The notes: generated from the sequence alone by a model not told the origin. DNA of 64,000 bases from SAR86 cluster bacterium (GCA_023703535.1 CP097967.1:860156-924155), one strand, 5' to 3'; numbered from the stretch's first letter, positions 45,528 to 55,073 are shown. Made by a program: numbers and translations.

Positions 45528-46701
45528 GAAGGCCTGCTGCTCCCATTCCACCACCGACGCACATTGTCACCACTCCATACTGTGCATCTCTGTTATTTAA
45601 CTCTCTAATCATATGTCCTGCAAGCCTTGAACCTGTCATGCCATAAGGATGACCAATCGCAATTGAACCACCATCAAGATTTAACTTATCCATTGAAATG
45701 CCTAGCTCATCTCTGCAATATACTACCTGAACTGCAAAAGCTTCGTTTAATTCCCATAGGTCTATATCTTCTATAGATAATTTATATTTCTCTAACAATT
45801 TTGGAATAGCAAAAACAGGACCAATGCCCATTTCGTCTGGACCACAACCAACTGTAGTGAATCCTCTAAAATATGCTTTTGGTTTCAAGCCTAAATCTAA
45901 CGCTTTTTCTTCAGACATTACCAATGTAACAGAAGCTCCGTCTGATAACTGAGAGGAGTTCCCTGCTGTTACACTTCCATTTTCAGGATCAAAGACTGGT
46001 TTCAAACCAGATAGTCCCTCAATTGTGGTTTCAGGTCTGTTGCATTCATCTTTCACACATTCTGCATCTACAACTTTCTGCTCACCTGTCTCCTTGTTTG
46101 TCAGAAGCATTTGAGTTTTCATAGGAATTATCTCGTCATCATACCTGCCCGCCTCCTGTGCCTCAGCACATCTTAGTTGGCTTTGCAAAGAATACTCATC
46201 TTGTGATTCACGAGAAACTTTGTATCTTTTCGCAACAACTTCAGCAGTTTGACCCATAGGAAAATATATACCCGGTTCATTTTCATTTATTTTTTCATTA
46301 ACAAAGCCATTCATGTTTATTACAGGTTGTGTTTGGGTTATTTGCTCAACACCACCTGCCATAATGACATCATAGCCGCCAGCCATTATTTGTCCTGCTG
46401 CCATAGAAATAGTTTGAAGACCTGAAGAACAGTACCTATTTACAGTAGTTCCACTTGTTGAAATTGGAAGATTTGACAAAACAACTGCATTTCTCCCTAT
46501 ATTGTGGCCCGTAGGACCCTCTGGATTACCACAACCCATAATAATATCTTCAACACTATTTGGGTCTAAATTTTTATTTCTATCCAGTAGGGCATTAATA
46601 CAGTGAGCAACCATATCGTCACCTCTAGTCATATTAAAAGTACCTCTAAAGGATTTACTGAGACCTGTTCTTACGCTATCTACAATTACAACATTTTTCA
46701 T
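45508..46701 (-). CDS. Acetyl-CoA C-acyltransferase (thiolase)
   Basis: A 397-residue thiolase. The nucleophilic Cys is in VNRYCSSGLQTISMAAGQI, NEAFAVQ carries the second-domain Asn-Glu, IGHPYGMTGSRL the catalytic His, and TMCVGGGMGAAGL the second Cys. Both degradative thiolysis (FadA/FadI-like) and acetyl-CoA condensation fit the motifs. No fadB-like partner is present, and the neighbours (thiL, a small membrane protein) do not help decide. Confidence 0.93.
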   Translation of the reverse strand: MKNVVIVDSVRTGLSKSFRGTFNMTRGDDMVAHCINALLDRNKNLDPNSVEDIIMGCGNPEGPTGHNIGRNAVVLSNLPISTSGTTVNRYCSSGLQTISMAAGQIMAGGYDVIMAGGVEQITQTQPVINMNGFVNEKINENEPGIYFPMGQTAEVVAKRYKVSRESQDEYSLQSQLRCAEAQEAGRYDDEIIPMKTQMLLTNKETGEQKVVDAECVKDECNRPETTIEGLSGLKPVFDPENGSVTAGNSSQLSDGASVTLVMSEEKALDLGLKPKAYFRGFTTVGCGPDEMGIGPVFAIPKLLEKYKLSIEDIDLWELNEAFAVQVVYCRDELGISMDKLNLDGGSIAIGHPYGMTGSRLAGHMIRELNNRDAQYGVVTMCVGGGMGAAGLLERYPS

Positions 46702-46722
46702 TTTTAAATTCTCCGGAAAAAT

Positions 46723-47034
46723 TTATTCTAACTTGTTTTCATCATTATTTAAATCAAGCTTTTTATACCAATTAGGAATAATATCTACTTGGTGTTTTTT
46801 TGCTAAACGAATGAAGAATGGTATTGTGACAGGTGAAAAAGGAATAATTAATAAAATACCAAGGCCAGCACTTTTTAAATTTTCTCTAAATTGTGTATTA
46901 GCTGAATCGAGCGCATCCTCATTACCTGTTTCTAAATAATCAAAATATGCGTGAAGCATATTTTCGTTTGCCTTCGTTTCATTTGAAAGTGAAAGCGCTA
47001 TCTTTTCAAGATTTTTCTTAATATCAAATAACAT
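46723..47034 (-). CDS. Small hypothetical membrane protein
   Basis: A 103-residue protein: a helical, acidic first half (residues 1-48), a hydrophobic Pro-containing segment (AGLGILLIIPFSPVTIPFF, about 56-74), then RLAKKHQVDIIPNWYKKL and an acidic tail. The IIPFSP...IPFFIRLAKKHQVDIIP pattern weakly recalls the membrane-adjacent segment of LETM1-like proteins. I would not assign a function. Its ATG lies eight bases after GGGAGG, which is also the 3' arm of the receptor-gene terminator. The thiolase gene follows 21 bases later and is probably co-transcribed. Confidence 0.75.
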   Translation of the reverse strand: MLFDIKKNLEKIALSLSNETKANENMLHAYFDYLETGNEDALDSANTQFRENLKSAGLGILLIIPFSPVTIPFFIRLAKKHQVDIIPNWYKKLDLNNDENKLE

Positions 47035-47060
47035 AAAAAAAGCCTCCCGAAGGAGGCTTT
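47035..47060 (-). terminator. Intrinsic terminator after the TonB-receptor gene, overlapping next gene's RBS
   Basis: On the minus strand AAAGCCTCC-TTCG-GGAGGCTTT forms a nine-pair stem (six of them G-C or the central A-T of GGAGGC) closed by the very stable TTCG loop and followed by seven Ts. It lies 20 bases after the receptor stop. The T-run ends on the base before the ATG of the 103-residue protein, so the 3' arm GGGAGG also acts as that gene's Shine-Dalgarno. Read on the plus strand it lacks a long T-run. Confidence 0.9.
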
Positions 47061-47080
47061 AATTTTAGCAAATCTTTCTA

Positions 47081-50000
47081 CTAGTATCTTACGAAGAACT
47101 GTAAGTTAGTTGCTGTAGGTCTAAGCTGATAATAATTTATCACCCCACCATTAAGCTGTGAACTTACGTTTCCTCCGATAATAAGATCTTCATCAAGCAA
47201 GTTGTAAACTTTTAGGTTAAATCCAAATCTATCTGAAGAGTGGACATACCTTAATGAAAGGTTTGAGAATTGATAAGAAGGTAACTCCATCTCATTAAAT
47301 TCTGTTACAAATCTTTCACCTACAAACATATGCTCAAATCTTAAGGTCATTGTACCTGCTGCATTATTCATTATGTCTTGTTCAAGACCAAACTTATACG
47401 CTAGCTCTGGTACATATTGAACCTTATTACCACTTAAGTCTTGGTTGATACCTGCGTTTGGACATGTCAGTGCAAACACTGTATTACAGTATGATCCGAA
47501 CTGTGAAAATACCGGTCCAACGTCTGTCATACCGTAAGTAGTAATTGCATATATTGCACCAGCATTATTACCAAAAGCTTGTGCAAGGGCTGCATGATTT
47601 AAGTTAAGGTAGTTTTGACCTACACCAGGGATACCCGCTGCTGCAAAAGCTGCATTATTGAAACTTTGAATTAATGTTCCATCAGCTCCAAGCGGAAGTA
47701 GTTGTGTTGCTCCAAATGGGTTTCTTGGGTTTACACCTTCTGCATTTGTATAAACGTGGTCATTACCAGAAATACTTGCATCAAGTCTAGTGTTTTCACT
47801 TAAGAAAGCAAAAGCCTCAACTTCAAAACCAGTGTTTTCTGTGTCACCGTTATATGTAGTTGTAGCAAGTCCAGCAAGTCTCTGCAATTGGTTGCCATTA
47901 ATAGTATTTTGATAAGCATTTAAATTTAATATCAATGCACCGCCAAAATAGCTTCCTTTAGTACCAATTTCAAAAATGTCATGCTCTTCTGCATCAACTA
48001 AAATATCATCTCTTTGAACAGCACTTTGTGTATCAACCGCAGGCTCATAACCACCAGGTTTTGTACCTCTGTTGAATCCAAAGTAAAGTAAAGTATCTTC
48101 ATCGATTTGGTAATCAAATATTACCCTACCGGTTACTGTTTCAAAGTTAGCTCTGTTTTGAGGTAAAGATGCATTAGCCTCAGCTTCTGTTACATAATGA
48201 ACGCTTTGGAATTGGTTAATATCTAAAACACCACTTCTTGCTAAGCTATCTTTTCTTGTGTCCATCCATCTAACACCAAGTCTAACTTGCCATTTATCTG
48301 AAAGGTCATAATCCATTTCCGCAAAAATAGCTTCTTCAACATTCTTTGCTTCTTGATCACTAGCAAATTTATTTTGCCATTCACTGAAAGCAGGTTTGAA
48401 TGTTGCAAGACCTGAAGCTTCTAAAAACTGCACTGTGCCAGCTGCTTGAGCCATAGTACCTTGTACAGCTGCTCCTCTTAAAGCAGGATTGCTAAAGTTA
48501 GCTAAAACTAGTTGACCTGTTGCTGCTGCCTGAGCTTGAGCTAAGGTTAAACCAGATGCCACTAATCCTGGTACTGCTGCTGCTATTGCTGCAAGTGATG
48601 CAGGATCAGATAAAACAAAATTTGTTGCTGCTGTTTGCAGATTTGAATAAATATTTGCATTATAAACTCCTGTGAATGCAGCCCAGAATGTAAGTCCACC
48701 TTTATTTGCTAAGGCAGGGAACATTTGACCAACAGGCCCAGCTCCAGCATTGCCAAAGTATTCTAAACCTGGACTTTCAAGTTCATAAATAGTTGTTGTT
48801 TTATAAACTCTTGAATAAAGACCAGCAACATAATTAAGTGGACCATCACTATCGGATAGCATTCTTAATTCCAGTTCTTGGTTTTTATTATCAGAATATG
48901 ATCTGTCAACAACCATATCTCTTGTATATTGACCGCCATATTTACCTTGATAAAGATCAGCATTTATAACTGCTCCCATATGGTATGGTCTGTCCATTTG
49001 AGCTTCATTTAAAAGTCCATAGGAATCATATTCATGTTCATAATATGCATAGTTCAATACAAAATCATGTCCAAGCATGTTTTGCTCTAGATTAATGCTG
49101 AATAAGTTAGAGTCGATTTCTTTATGGGGTGTTAAAGGGTGACTAACTTTATAAGCATCAACTGGTACAACTGAGTTTTCGAAAACATTAATTAATGGAT
49201 CAGAAATTAATCCATTTCCTGGGTATATACCTGTTAATAAATCAATGCTTGTGAAATATGAAGTAGTTGTATTAACCATTCCTCCTGGATCTGGAAAACC
49301 ACCAGTTAATGTATGCTGGCAACCAAAAATAACTATACCATCACACGCAGTTTTCATTAACCTTCCACTCTTATCATCTCTAGATTGATGGAAAGCTGTA
49401 AACCTTAAAGTTGCGCCGTTGTCAAAGTCATACTCAGTAACCATTCTGGCTCCTAAATAGTCTTTATCATCAATTTTTTCTCCGGTTTGTAAGTTCATTA
49501 CAAAACCATCTCTGTTAGTTTTTCTTATTGCAAATCTTGTTGCAGCTTTATCAGAAAAACGAACAGTGTGACCTAGAGTGAACTTTGCAAGCTCATGGTC
49601 ACCCATTTCAAAATCAAAATAGTTATGTTTTGCTGAGGTAGGAGTTGCAGATGAAATAATAATTGAACCTGCAGGGTTACTACCACCAAATAGTGTTCCT
49701 TGAGGTCCACGAAGTACTTCGAGAGCTTGGACATCAAACATCTCTCCGTCAGCAAACCAAGCTGCGGTTACATTAGAACCATCCATTCTGTAGGAAACAT
49801 TTCCTGAGAAAGATGCTCCTGCGCCACCTATATTTGGCACACCTCTAATAGATACTGCTGCTCCTGTAAAGACACCTTGAGTAAAGTATAGCCCTGGTGC
49901 TTGGAATTGAGCATCTTCGAGGTCTCTTATACCTCTTTCATCAATATCATCACCAGTTAAAACTGTAACAGCAACTGATGCATCCTGTACTGTCTCTTCT

Positions 50001-50122
50001 TTTAAAAGAGCAGTCGTAACAACATTTTCAATTGAATCCTCATCAAAGCCTTCTTCAGCTTCTTGAGAAAACACGAACGAGCTTGTGACAAGCACAAGTA
50101 ATAATAAAAAGATCTTTTTCAT
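47081..50122 (-). CDS. TonB-dependent outer-membrane receptor
   Basis: About 1013 residues from the ATG at 50122, preceded by GGGGAGAG; an ATG four codons earlier has no such site. A signal peptide (MKKIFLLLLVLVTSSFVFS) comes first, then a plug domain (about residues 35-165) with TVLTGDDIDERGIRDLEDA and LEVLRGPQGTLFGGSNPAGS, then a 22-strand-type barrel ending in FFVRY, the aromatic C-terminus needed for outer-membrane insertion. The long first extracellular loops and an Ala-rich insert (about residues 490-570) are unusual. Substrate unknown; the SAR86-like type is usually linked to organic compounds or metal chelates. It stands alone with its own terminator. Confidence 0.95.
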   Translation of the reverse strand: MKKIFLLLLVLVTSSFVFSQEAEEGFDEDSIENVVTTALLKEETVQDASVAVTVLTGDDIDERGIRDLEDAQFQAPGLYFTQGVFTGAAVSIRGVPNIGGAGASFSGNVSYRMDGSNVTAAWFADGEMFDVQALEVLRGPQGTLFGGSNPAGSIIISSATPTSAKHNYFDFEMGDHELAKFTLGHTVRFSDKAATRFAIRKTNRDGFVMNLQTGEKIDDKDYLGARMVTEYDFDNGATLRFTAFHQSRDDKSGRLMKTACDGIVIFGCQHTLTGGFPDPGGMVNTTTSYFTSIDLLTGIYPGNGLISDPLINVFENSVVPVDAYKVSHPLTPHKEIDSNLFSINLEQNMLGHDFVLNYAYYEHEYDSYGLLNEAQMDRPYHMGAVINADLYQGKYGGQYTRDMVVDRSYSDNKNQELELRMLSDSDGPLNYVAGLYSRVYKTTTIYELESPGLEYFGNAGAGPVGQMFPALANKGGLTFWAAFTGVYNANIYSNLQTAATNFVLSDPASLAAIAAAVPGLVASGLTLAQAQAAATGQLVLANFSNPALRGAAVQGTMAQAAGTVQFLEASGLATFKPAFSEWQNKFASDQEAKNVEEAIFAEMDYDLSDKWQVRLGVRWMDTRKDSLARSGVLDINQFQSVHYVTEAEANASLPQNRANFETVTGRVIFDYQIDEDTLLYFGFNRGTKPGGYEPAVDTQSAVQRDDILVDAEEHDIFEIGTKGSYFGGALILNLNAYQNTINGNQLQRLAGLATTTYNGDTENTGFEVEAFAFLSENTRLDASISGNDHVYTNAEGVNPRNPFGATQLLPLGADGTLIQSFNNAAFAAAGIPGVGQNYLNLNHAALAQAFGNNAGAIYAITTYGMTDVGPVFSQFGSYCNTVFALTCPNAGINQDLSGNKVQYVPELAYKFGLEQDIMNNAAGTMTLRFEHMFVGERFVTEFNEMELPSYQFSNLSLRYVHSSDRFGFNLKVYNLLDEDLIIGGNVSSQLNGGVINYYQLRPTATNLQFFVRY

Positions 50123-50134
50123 GTCTCTCCCCAT

Positions 50135-50199
50135 AATTTAAGACAATATATAATTGCATATAATATACCAAATATATTAGTTAGCAAACTTTTGATACA
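50135..50199. promoter_or_regulatory. Divergent promoter region for the TonB receptor and nth operon
   Basis: This very AT-rich 65-base gap holds two TATAAT hexamers on the plus strand (50149-50154 and 50159-50164), ten bases apart, which could be -10 boxes for nth with a leader of 30-40 bases. The opposite strand has TATTAT and TATATT boxes suitable for the receptor. No -35 element is convincing on either strand. Confidence 0.4.
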
Positions 50200-50853
50200 T
50201 TGAAAAAAAGCGAACGAGCAAGGAATATTTCGAAGATACTAGACAGAGTTTTTTCGACTCCGCCAGTCCCACTTGATCACTCCGATCCTTACACATTATT
50301 AATTGCAGTATTACTTTCTGCTCAATGCACTGATGAGAGAGTAAATAAAATTACCCCTAAACTTTTTAAAGTTGCAAAAAACCCTTTAAAAATGAGTAAA
50401 TTAACTCAAAATCAAATTTATAAAATCATTAAACCATGTGGTCTTGGCCCCCAAAAATCTAAAGCCATAAAACAATTATCTTCAATTTTAGTTAAAAATT
50501 TTGACGGGAAAGTTCCAGATGACATATCAGCTTTAGAAAAATTACCTGGAGTTGGACATAAAACTGCCTCTGTAGTTGTTTCTCAAGCATTTAATATTCC
50601 AGCTTTCCCTGTTGATACACACATTCATAGATGTGCACAAAGGTGGGGTTTAAGTAGTGGAAAAAATGTTAAAACAACAGAAAATGACCTAAAGAATATT
50701 TTTCCTATTGAGGAATGGAATAAACTTCATATACAAATTATTATGTACGCTAGAGCATATTGTCCTGCTAGGGGTTGTTATGGTCTAGAATGTGAGATAT
50801 GCAAAACTTGCTATCCAAAGAGAAAATCAAAGTTTAAACATAAAAAACCATGA
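50200..50853 (+). CDS. nth: Endonuclease III (variant Fe-S motif)
   Basis: A 217-residue HhH-GPD DNA glycosylase/AP lyase. [34 protein letters not shown] with catalytic Lys121, and [16 protein letters not shown] with Asp139 are standard. The C-terminal cysteines are not in the usual C-x6-C-x2-C-x5-C order: they lie at 188, 193, 198, 201 and 204. The cluster may be altered or absent. The start is TTG at 50200; no nearby ATG fits. glyA follows with ATGA overlap. Confidence 0.92.
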   Translation: MKKSERARNISKILDRVFSTPPVPLDHSDPYTLLIAVLLSAQCTDERVNKITPKLFKVAKNPLKMSKLTQNQIYKIIKPCGLGPQKSKAIKQLSSILVKNFDGKVPDDISALEKLPGVGHKTASVVVSQAFNIPAFPVDTHIHRCAQRWGLSSGKNVKTTENDLKNIFPIEEWNKLHIQIIMYARAYCPARGCYGLECEICKTCYPKRKSKFKHKKP

Positions 50854-52115
50854 ACGAATTTAAATTAACACAAAATCAAAATATAGAAGAGTACGATCCT
50901 GATTTGGCAAACTTTATGGGACTTGAGTTGTCTCGGCAAGAAGAGCACATTGAGTTAATTGCCTCAGAGAACTATGCATCTAAGAGAGTGTTGGAAGCAC
51001 AAGGCAGTGTGCTTACAAATAAATATGCTGAGGGTTATCCAAATAAGCGATACTACGGTGGATGTGAGCATGTAGATGGTGTAGAAAGTATTGCTATTGA
51101 AAGAGCAAAAAAATTATTTGGTGCAAAATTTGCTAATGTACAACCCCACTCTGGAGCTTCAGCTAATGCTGCAGTTTTTCTAGCATTATTAGAGCCTGGC
51201 GATACTATTTTAGGTATGGCTCTCGATCAAGGAGGCCACTTAACTCATGGTGCAAAGGTAAATTTTTCTGGAAGAAATTTCAATGCGATACAGTATGGTT
51301 TAAAAAAAGATACTGGAACAATTGATTATGAAGAAGTTGAGAAACTTGCTGATGAACACAAACCAAAACTAATAATTGCTGGTTTTTCAGCTTATATGGG
51401 TATAGTTGACTGGAAGCGTTTTAGGGAAATTGCTGATAGAAATAATTCTTTTCTTTTAGTTGATATGGCACATGTTTCAGGACTGGTAGCTGGTGGTGTT
51501 TACCCAAATCCTGTTGAATATGCGCATGTAGTAACTAGCACAACACATAAATCCTTAAGAGGTCCTAGATCAGGGATAATTCTCTCTAACGAAGACGAAG
51601 AATTTCAGAAAAAAATTAACTTTGGTGTTTTTCCAGGCTCTCAAGGAGGTCCGCTCATGCATGTTATTGCCGCAAAAGCTGTGTGTTTTAAAGAGGCCAT
51701 GACGGATGATTTTGTAAATTATCAAAAGCAGATAATAAAGAATGCGAAATCAATGTGTGAAGATTTTCAAAAATTAGGGTTCGAAACCGTGCAACCTCAA
51801 ACTGACAATCATCTCCTTCTACTAGATCTAAGAAATAAGAACATTACAGGGAAAGATGCCGAGGAATTATTAGGGAAAGTAAATATTACTTTGAATAAAA
51901 ATTCCATTCCCAATGATCCTGAATCACCTTTTGTAACTTCTGGTGTAAGAATTGGCACAGCAGCAGTGACTACAAGAGGCTTTAAAGAAAAGGAATGCTC
52001 AGAAATTGTTAAACTAATTGGAGAAGCTATAGAAAATAAAGACAAACCAGAAATCCTTCAAAAAGTGAAAATGAAAGCCGCAGATCTCTGTTCAAAATTT
52101 CCAGTCTATAAATAA
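50850..52115 (+). CDS. glyA: Serine hydroxymethyltransferase
   Basis: This 421-residue PLP enzyme interconverts serine and glycine with tetrahydrofolate. [73 protein letters not shown] and [15 protein letters not shown], which has the PLP lysine, identify it clearly. [17 protein letters not shown] follows. The glyA-nrdR-ribD order is standard in gammaproteobacteria; adjoining stops and starts overlap. Confidence 0.98.
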   Translation: MNEFKLTQNQNIEEYDPDLANFMGLELSRQEEHIELIASENYASKRVLEAQGSVLTNKYAEGYPNKRYYGGCEHVDGVESIAIERAKKLFGAKFANVQPHSGASANAAVFLALLEPGDTILGMALDQGGHLTHGAKVNFSGRNFNAIQYGLKKDTGTIDYEEVEKLADEHKPKLIIAGFSAYMGIVDWKRFREIADRNNSFLLVDMAHVSGLVAGGVYPNPVEYAHVVTSTTHKSLRGPRSGIILSNEDEEFQKKINFGVFPGSQGGPLMHVIAAKAVCFKEAMTDDFVNYQKQIIKNAKSMCEDFQKLGFETVQPQTDNHLLLLDLRNKNITGKDAEELLGKVNITLNKNSIPNDPESPFVTSGVRIGTAAVTTRGFKEKECSEIVKLIGEAIENKDKPEILQKVKMKAADLCSKFPVYK

Positions 52116-52567
52116 TGATTTGCCCTTTTTGTACAAATAAAGAAACAAAAGTTATTGACTCAAGACTTGTATCAGAGGGTTCGCAAATTAAGAGAAGAAG
52201 AGAATGCACAAAATGTGGAGAAAGGTTTTCAACTTATGAAGAAGCTGACTTAGTTATGCCAAGAATCATTAAGTCTAATGGCAGGAGGGAGCCTTTTGAT
52301 GAGGAAAAATTAAGAGCAGGGTTTCATAAAGCACTTGAAAAAAGGCCAGTTGAGTCTGATAAAATTGAATTATCCATACAATTCATCAAAGATGCTATAA
52401 GAAAAGTTGGTGAGCGTGAAATTCCATCACAATCAATTGGGAAGCATGTGATGAATCATCTAAAGGATTTAGATCAAGTTGCTTATGTGAGGTATGCATC
52501 TGTGTACCAAAATTTTCAAGACATTGAAGACTTTGTTGACGAAGTTTCAGAACTTTCAAAAAAATAA
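52115..52567 (+). CDS. nrdR: Transcriptional repressor NrdR
   Basis: A 150-residue regulator of ribonucleotide reductase genes. The N-terminal zinc ribbon has CPFC and CTKC pairs ([33 protein letters not shown]). The ATP-cone domain reads [20 protein letters not shown], then [11 protein letters not shown]. It senses dATP/ATP and binds NrdR boxes upstream of nrd genes; none are in this window. Confidence 0.97.
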   Translation: MICPFCTNKETKVIDSRLVSEGSQIKRRRECTKCGERFSTYEEADLVMPRIIKSNGRREPFDEEKLRAGFHKALEKRPVESDKIELSIQFIKDAIRKVGEREIPSQSIGKHVMNHLKDLDQVAYVRYASVYQNFQDIEDFVDEVSELSKK

Positions 52568-53562
52568 TGGATGTAAAAAAATTAATGGCAGAGGCTGTAA
52601 AGCTTTCTGTTAAACACAAACATACAACAAAACCCAATCCAGTCGTTGGAGCTCTGCTCTACGCAAACGGAAAAATTGTGTCAACAGGAGCGCATGAGTA
52701 TTTTGGAGGTCCCCATGCAGAGGTAAATTGTATAGACAGAGTTGATGCAGAAATTCAAAAGGAGGACCTAACTCTTTTCTGTACTTTGGAACCTTGTAAC
52801 CACACTGGTAAAACACCTCCATGTACAGAAAAGATTATTAGCTCAGGAATTAAAAAAATTGTTATTGGAGTAGTTGATCCTAATCCTATAGTTTCCGGTC
52901 AAGGAATAAAGAAGCTGAAAGAAGCAGGTATAGATGTAACGGTAGGTGTTTTAGAAGAAGAAATTAAGTCTTCAAACGAGTTTTATTTTTTTAAACATGA
53001 GAACAAAAGGCCTTTTGTAACCATAAAAATTGCTCAAACGATCGATAACTACGCTGCAGATAATAATGGTAAGCCAATCAAAATTACATCAGAAAAATCA
53101 AATCATGACGTGCAAAATATTAGAGCTTTGCATGATGTGATACTAACCGGCGGAAATACGCTTAGAAACGACAACCCAACAATGAATGCTCGGGTAGACT
53201 TTGTTGCAAATCAGCCTAAAAGAATTCTTTTAAGTTCAGAAGCAAAGGCTGATTTCAAACTCAATTTTTTTAAAGATGATCATTTTCAAATTATTGATGA
53301 TGTTGACCTGAAAAAGGTTGTGCAAATTATTTGCGAACAAAATTTTAACTCGATATTAGTTGAAGCTGGACCAAAATTAGTTGAGTCGTTTTTAAAAGAT
53401 GGTTTATGTGATCGTTTAATTTCTTATCAGTCACCAGAACCTCTTGGTAATGAAGGTATCAGCTGGTCAGCAGTTTTAAATATTATTGAGAAAAATGGTT
53501 TTAATCTTACATCTTCCTATACAATTGACCGAGATATTAAACGAGTTTTTATTAATGATTAA
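52567..53562 (+). CDS. ribD: Riboflavin biosynthesis bifunctional deaminase/reductase RibD
   Basis: A 331-residue two-domain enzyme. The N-terminal cytidine-deaminase-like domain has a zinc site in GGPHAEVNCIDRVDA and CTLEPCNHTGKTPPCTEKI. The C-terminal DHFR-like reductase has RPFVTIKIAQTIDNYAADN, HDVILTGGNTLRNDNPTMNAR and SILVEAGPKLVESFL. It carries out the second and third steps from the GTP branch. It abuts ribB, with no riboflavin synthase (ribE) gene between them as in many relatives. Confidence 0.96.
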   Translation: MDVKKLMAEAVKLSVKHKHTTKPNPVVGALLYANGKIVSTGAHEYFGGPHAEVNCIDRVDAEIQKEDLTLFCTLEPCNHTGKTPPCTEKIISSGIKKIVIGVVDPNPIVSGQGIKKLKEAGIDVTVGVLEEEIKSSNEFYFFKHENKRPFVTIKIAQTIDNYAADNNGKPIKITSEKSNHDVQNIRALHDVILTGGNTLRNDNPTMNARVDFVANQPKRILLSSEAKADFKLNFFKDDHFQIIDDVDLKKVVQIICEQNFNSILVEAGPKLVESFLKDGLCDRLISYQSPEPLGNEGISWSAVLNIIEKNGFNLTSSYTIDRDIKRVFIND

Positions 53563-54634
53563 AAATACAACACAAGAAATTATAGATGATCTTAAAAATG
53601 GTCAAATGGTAATTATTCTGGATGATGAAGATCGAGAAAATGAAGGAGATCTTATTTGTGCTGCTGAGCATGTAACACCAGAAATTATTAACTTTATGGC
53701 TAAACATGGAAGAGGCTTAATTTGTTTAGCTCTTAATGAGGATAAATGTAAAGATTTAGATTTAAGACCAATGACACAAAATAATATGACGACAAACAAA
53801 ACAGCTTTCACTGTTTCAATTGAAGCTAAAGAGGGAATTACAACTGGGATTTCTGCAAAAGATCGGGCACATACAATCCTTACGGCTGTAAAGGAAAATT
53901 CATCAAAGAATGATATTGTCCAACCTGGTCATGTTTTTCCACTTCAAGCAATGAAAGGGGGAGTATTAGCAAGAGCTGGACATACAGAAGCAGCTTGCGA
54001 TCTGGCAAGCCTTGCAGGCCTGAATGGTTCAGGTGTTATATGTGAGATTATGAATGATGATGGGACCATGGCTAGAAGAGATGATCTAATAAAGTTCGGG
54101 AAAGAATTTAACTTAAAAGTTGGGACAATAGCAGATTTAATTGATTTTAGATTAAGTAAAGAGTCAACAGTTGAAATGATTACAGAGAAAGAAGTTGAAA
54201 CTGAGTTTGGTTTGTTTGACCTCAAGGTTTGGAGAGATGTTATTTTTGATGAATATCATTTTTCTTTGAGTAAAGGACAATTAGACAAGGCAGAACTTCC
54301 TCTTGTGAGAGTCCAAACACAAAGTGTTTTACAAGATACATTAGGAATTAATGAAATTGGGAAAAAATGGTCCATAAGAAAATCTTTAGAGAGACTATCT
54401 AAAGAAGACTGTGGAGTATTTGTTTTAATAAATCATAGAGATGCTAAATCATATTGGTTGCCTCTACTAAAAGATGAAGTTGTAGAACCAAAAAGAAATA
54501 GAAGAGTAATTGGAGTTGGATCACAAATTCTTAGATCCTTAGGATTAAATAAAATTAAAGTCTTAGGAACAACAACAAGATACAGTGGACTCTCAGGATT
54601 TAATATTGAGATTGAGGAATTTGTAAATGATTAA
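53555..54634 (+). CDS. ribB: DHBP synthase RibB with degenerate GTP cyclohydrolase II domain
   Basis: About 359 residues from the ATG at 53555 (ATGATTAA overlap with ribD). Residues 1-200 are 3,4-dihydroxy-2-butanone-4-phosphate synthase: LDDEDRENEGDLI, GRGLICLAL, and RAGHTEAACDLASLAGL with the acidic and His metal ligands. The C-terminal part has the RibA fold (ETEFGLFDLKVWRDV) but lacks the three zinc cysteines (CxxGDxxxxxRCxC) needed for GTP cyclohydrolase II. It is therefore the proteobacterial RibBX type, and an active RibA should exist elsewhere. Confidence 0.93.
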   Translation: MIKNTTQEIIDDLKNGQMVIILDDEDRENEGDLICAAEHVTPEIINFMAKHGRGLICLALNEDKCKDLDLRPMTQNNMTTNKTAFTVSIEAKEGITTGISAKDRAHTILTAVKENSSKNDIVQPGHVFPLQAMKGGVLARAGHTEAACDLASLAGLNGSGVICEIMNDDGTMARRDDLIKFGKEFNLKVGTIADLIDFRLSKESTVEMITEKEVETEFGLFDLKVWRDVIFDEYHFSLSKGQLDKAELPLVRVQTQSVLQDTLGINEIGKKWSIRKSLERLSKEDCGVFVLINHRDAKSYWLPLLKDEVVEPKRNRRVIGVGSQILRSLGLNKIKVLGTTTRYSGLSGFNIEIEEFVND

Positions 54635-55073
54635 ACGTAGGGTCCCATATCATCTAATTGTTCATACTTCTTGGTACAAAGAAGACATTGCAAAGATGAT
54701 AGAAATTGCAGAAAAACAATTAGGTGAAGATACTTCGCTATTGAGCGTACCAGGATCTCTAGAGCTAGCAGCAGGAGCAAAAAGGTATATAGAAAATTTA
54801 GGTGAAGGAGTTTTGCTTCGTGGAATCATATTTTGTGGAATTGTGATTCGTGGAGAGACTTCTCACTATGATTTAGTGACACAAGAAACTTTCAGGGCTA
54901 TTGGAAACTTAGCTTTAGAGTTTCCACATATATATATGGTAAATAATGTAATTTGTGTTGAGAATAAAGAACAATTAATTGAAAGACTTGAAAAGAATAC
55001 AGTAAATAATTCAATTGCACTTATAGGAATGACTTTAAAAGATCTCTACAATGAAAAACCTAGCCAAACATAA
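54627..55073 (+). CDS. ribH: 6,7-dimethyl-8-ribityllumazine synthase
   Basis: A 148-residue lumazine synthase subunit. HTSWYKEDIAKMI is the phosphate/uracil-ring region, SVPGSLELAAGAKRYIE is standard, and GIVIRGETSHYDLVTQETF carries the active-site His next to the phosphate loop. The length is slightly short, and the N-terminal beta strand is present. It condenses the RibB and RibD products. It overlaps ribB by eight bases and nusB by 23. Confidence 0.95.
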   Translation: MIKRRVPYHLIVHTSWYKEDIAKMIEIAEKQLGEDTSLLSVPGSLELAAGAKRYIENLGEGVLLRGIIFCGIVIRGETSHYDLVTQETFRAIGNLALEFPHIYMVNNVICVENKEQLIERLEKNTVNNSIALIGMTLKDLYNEKPSQT

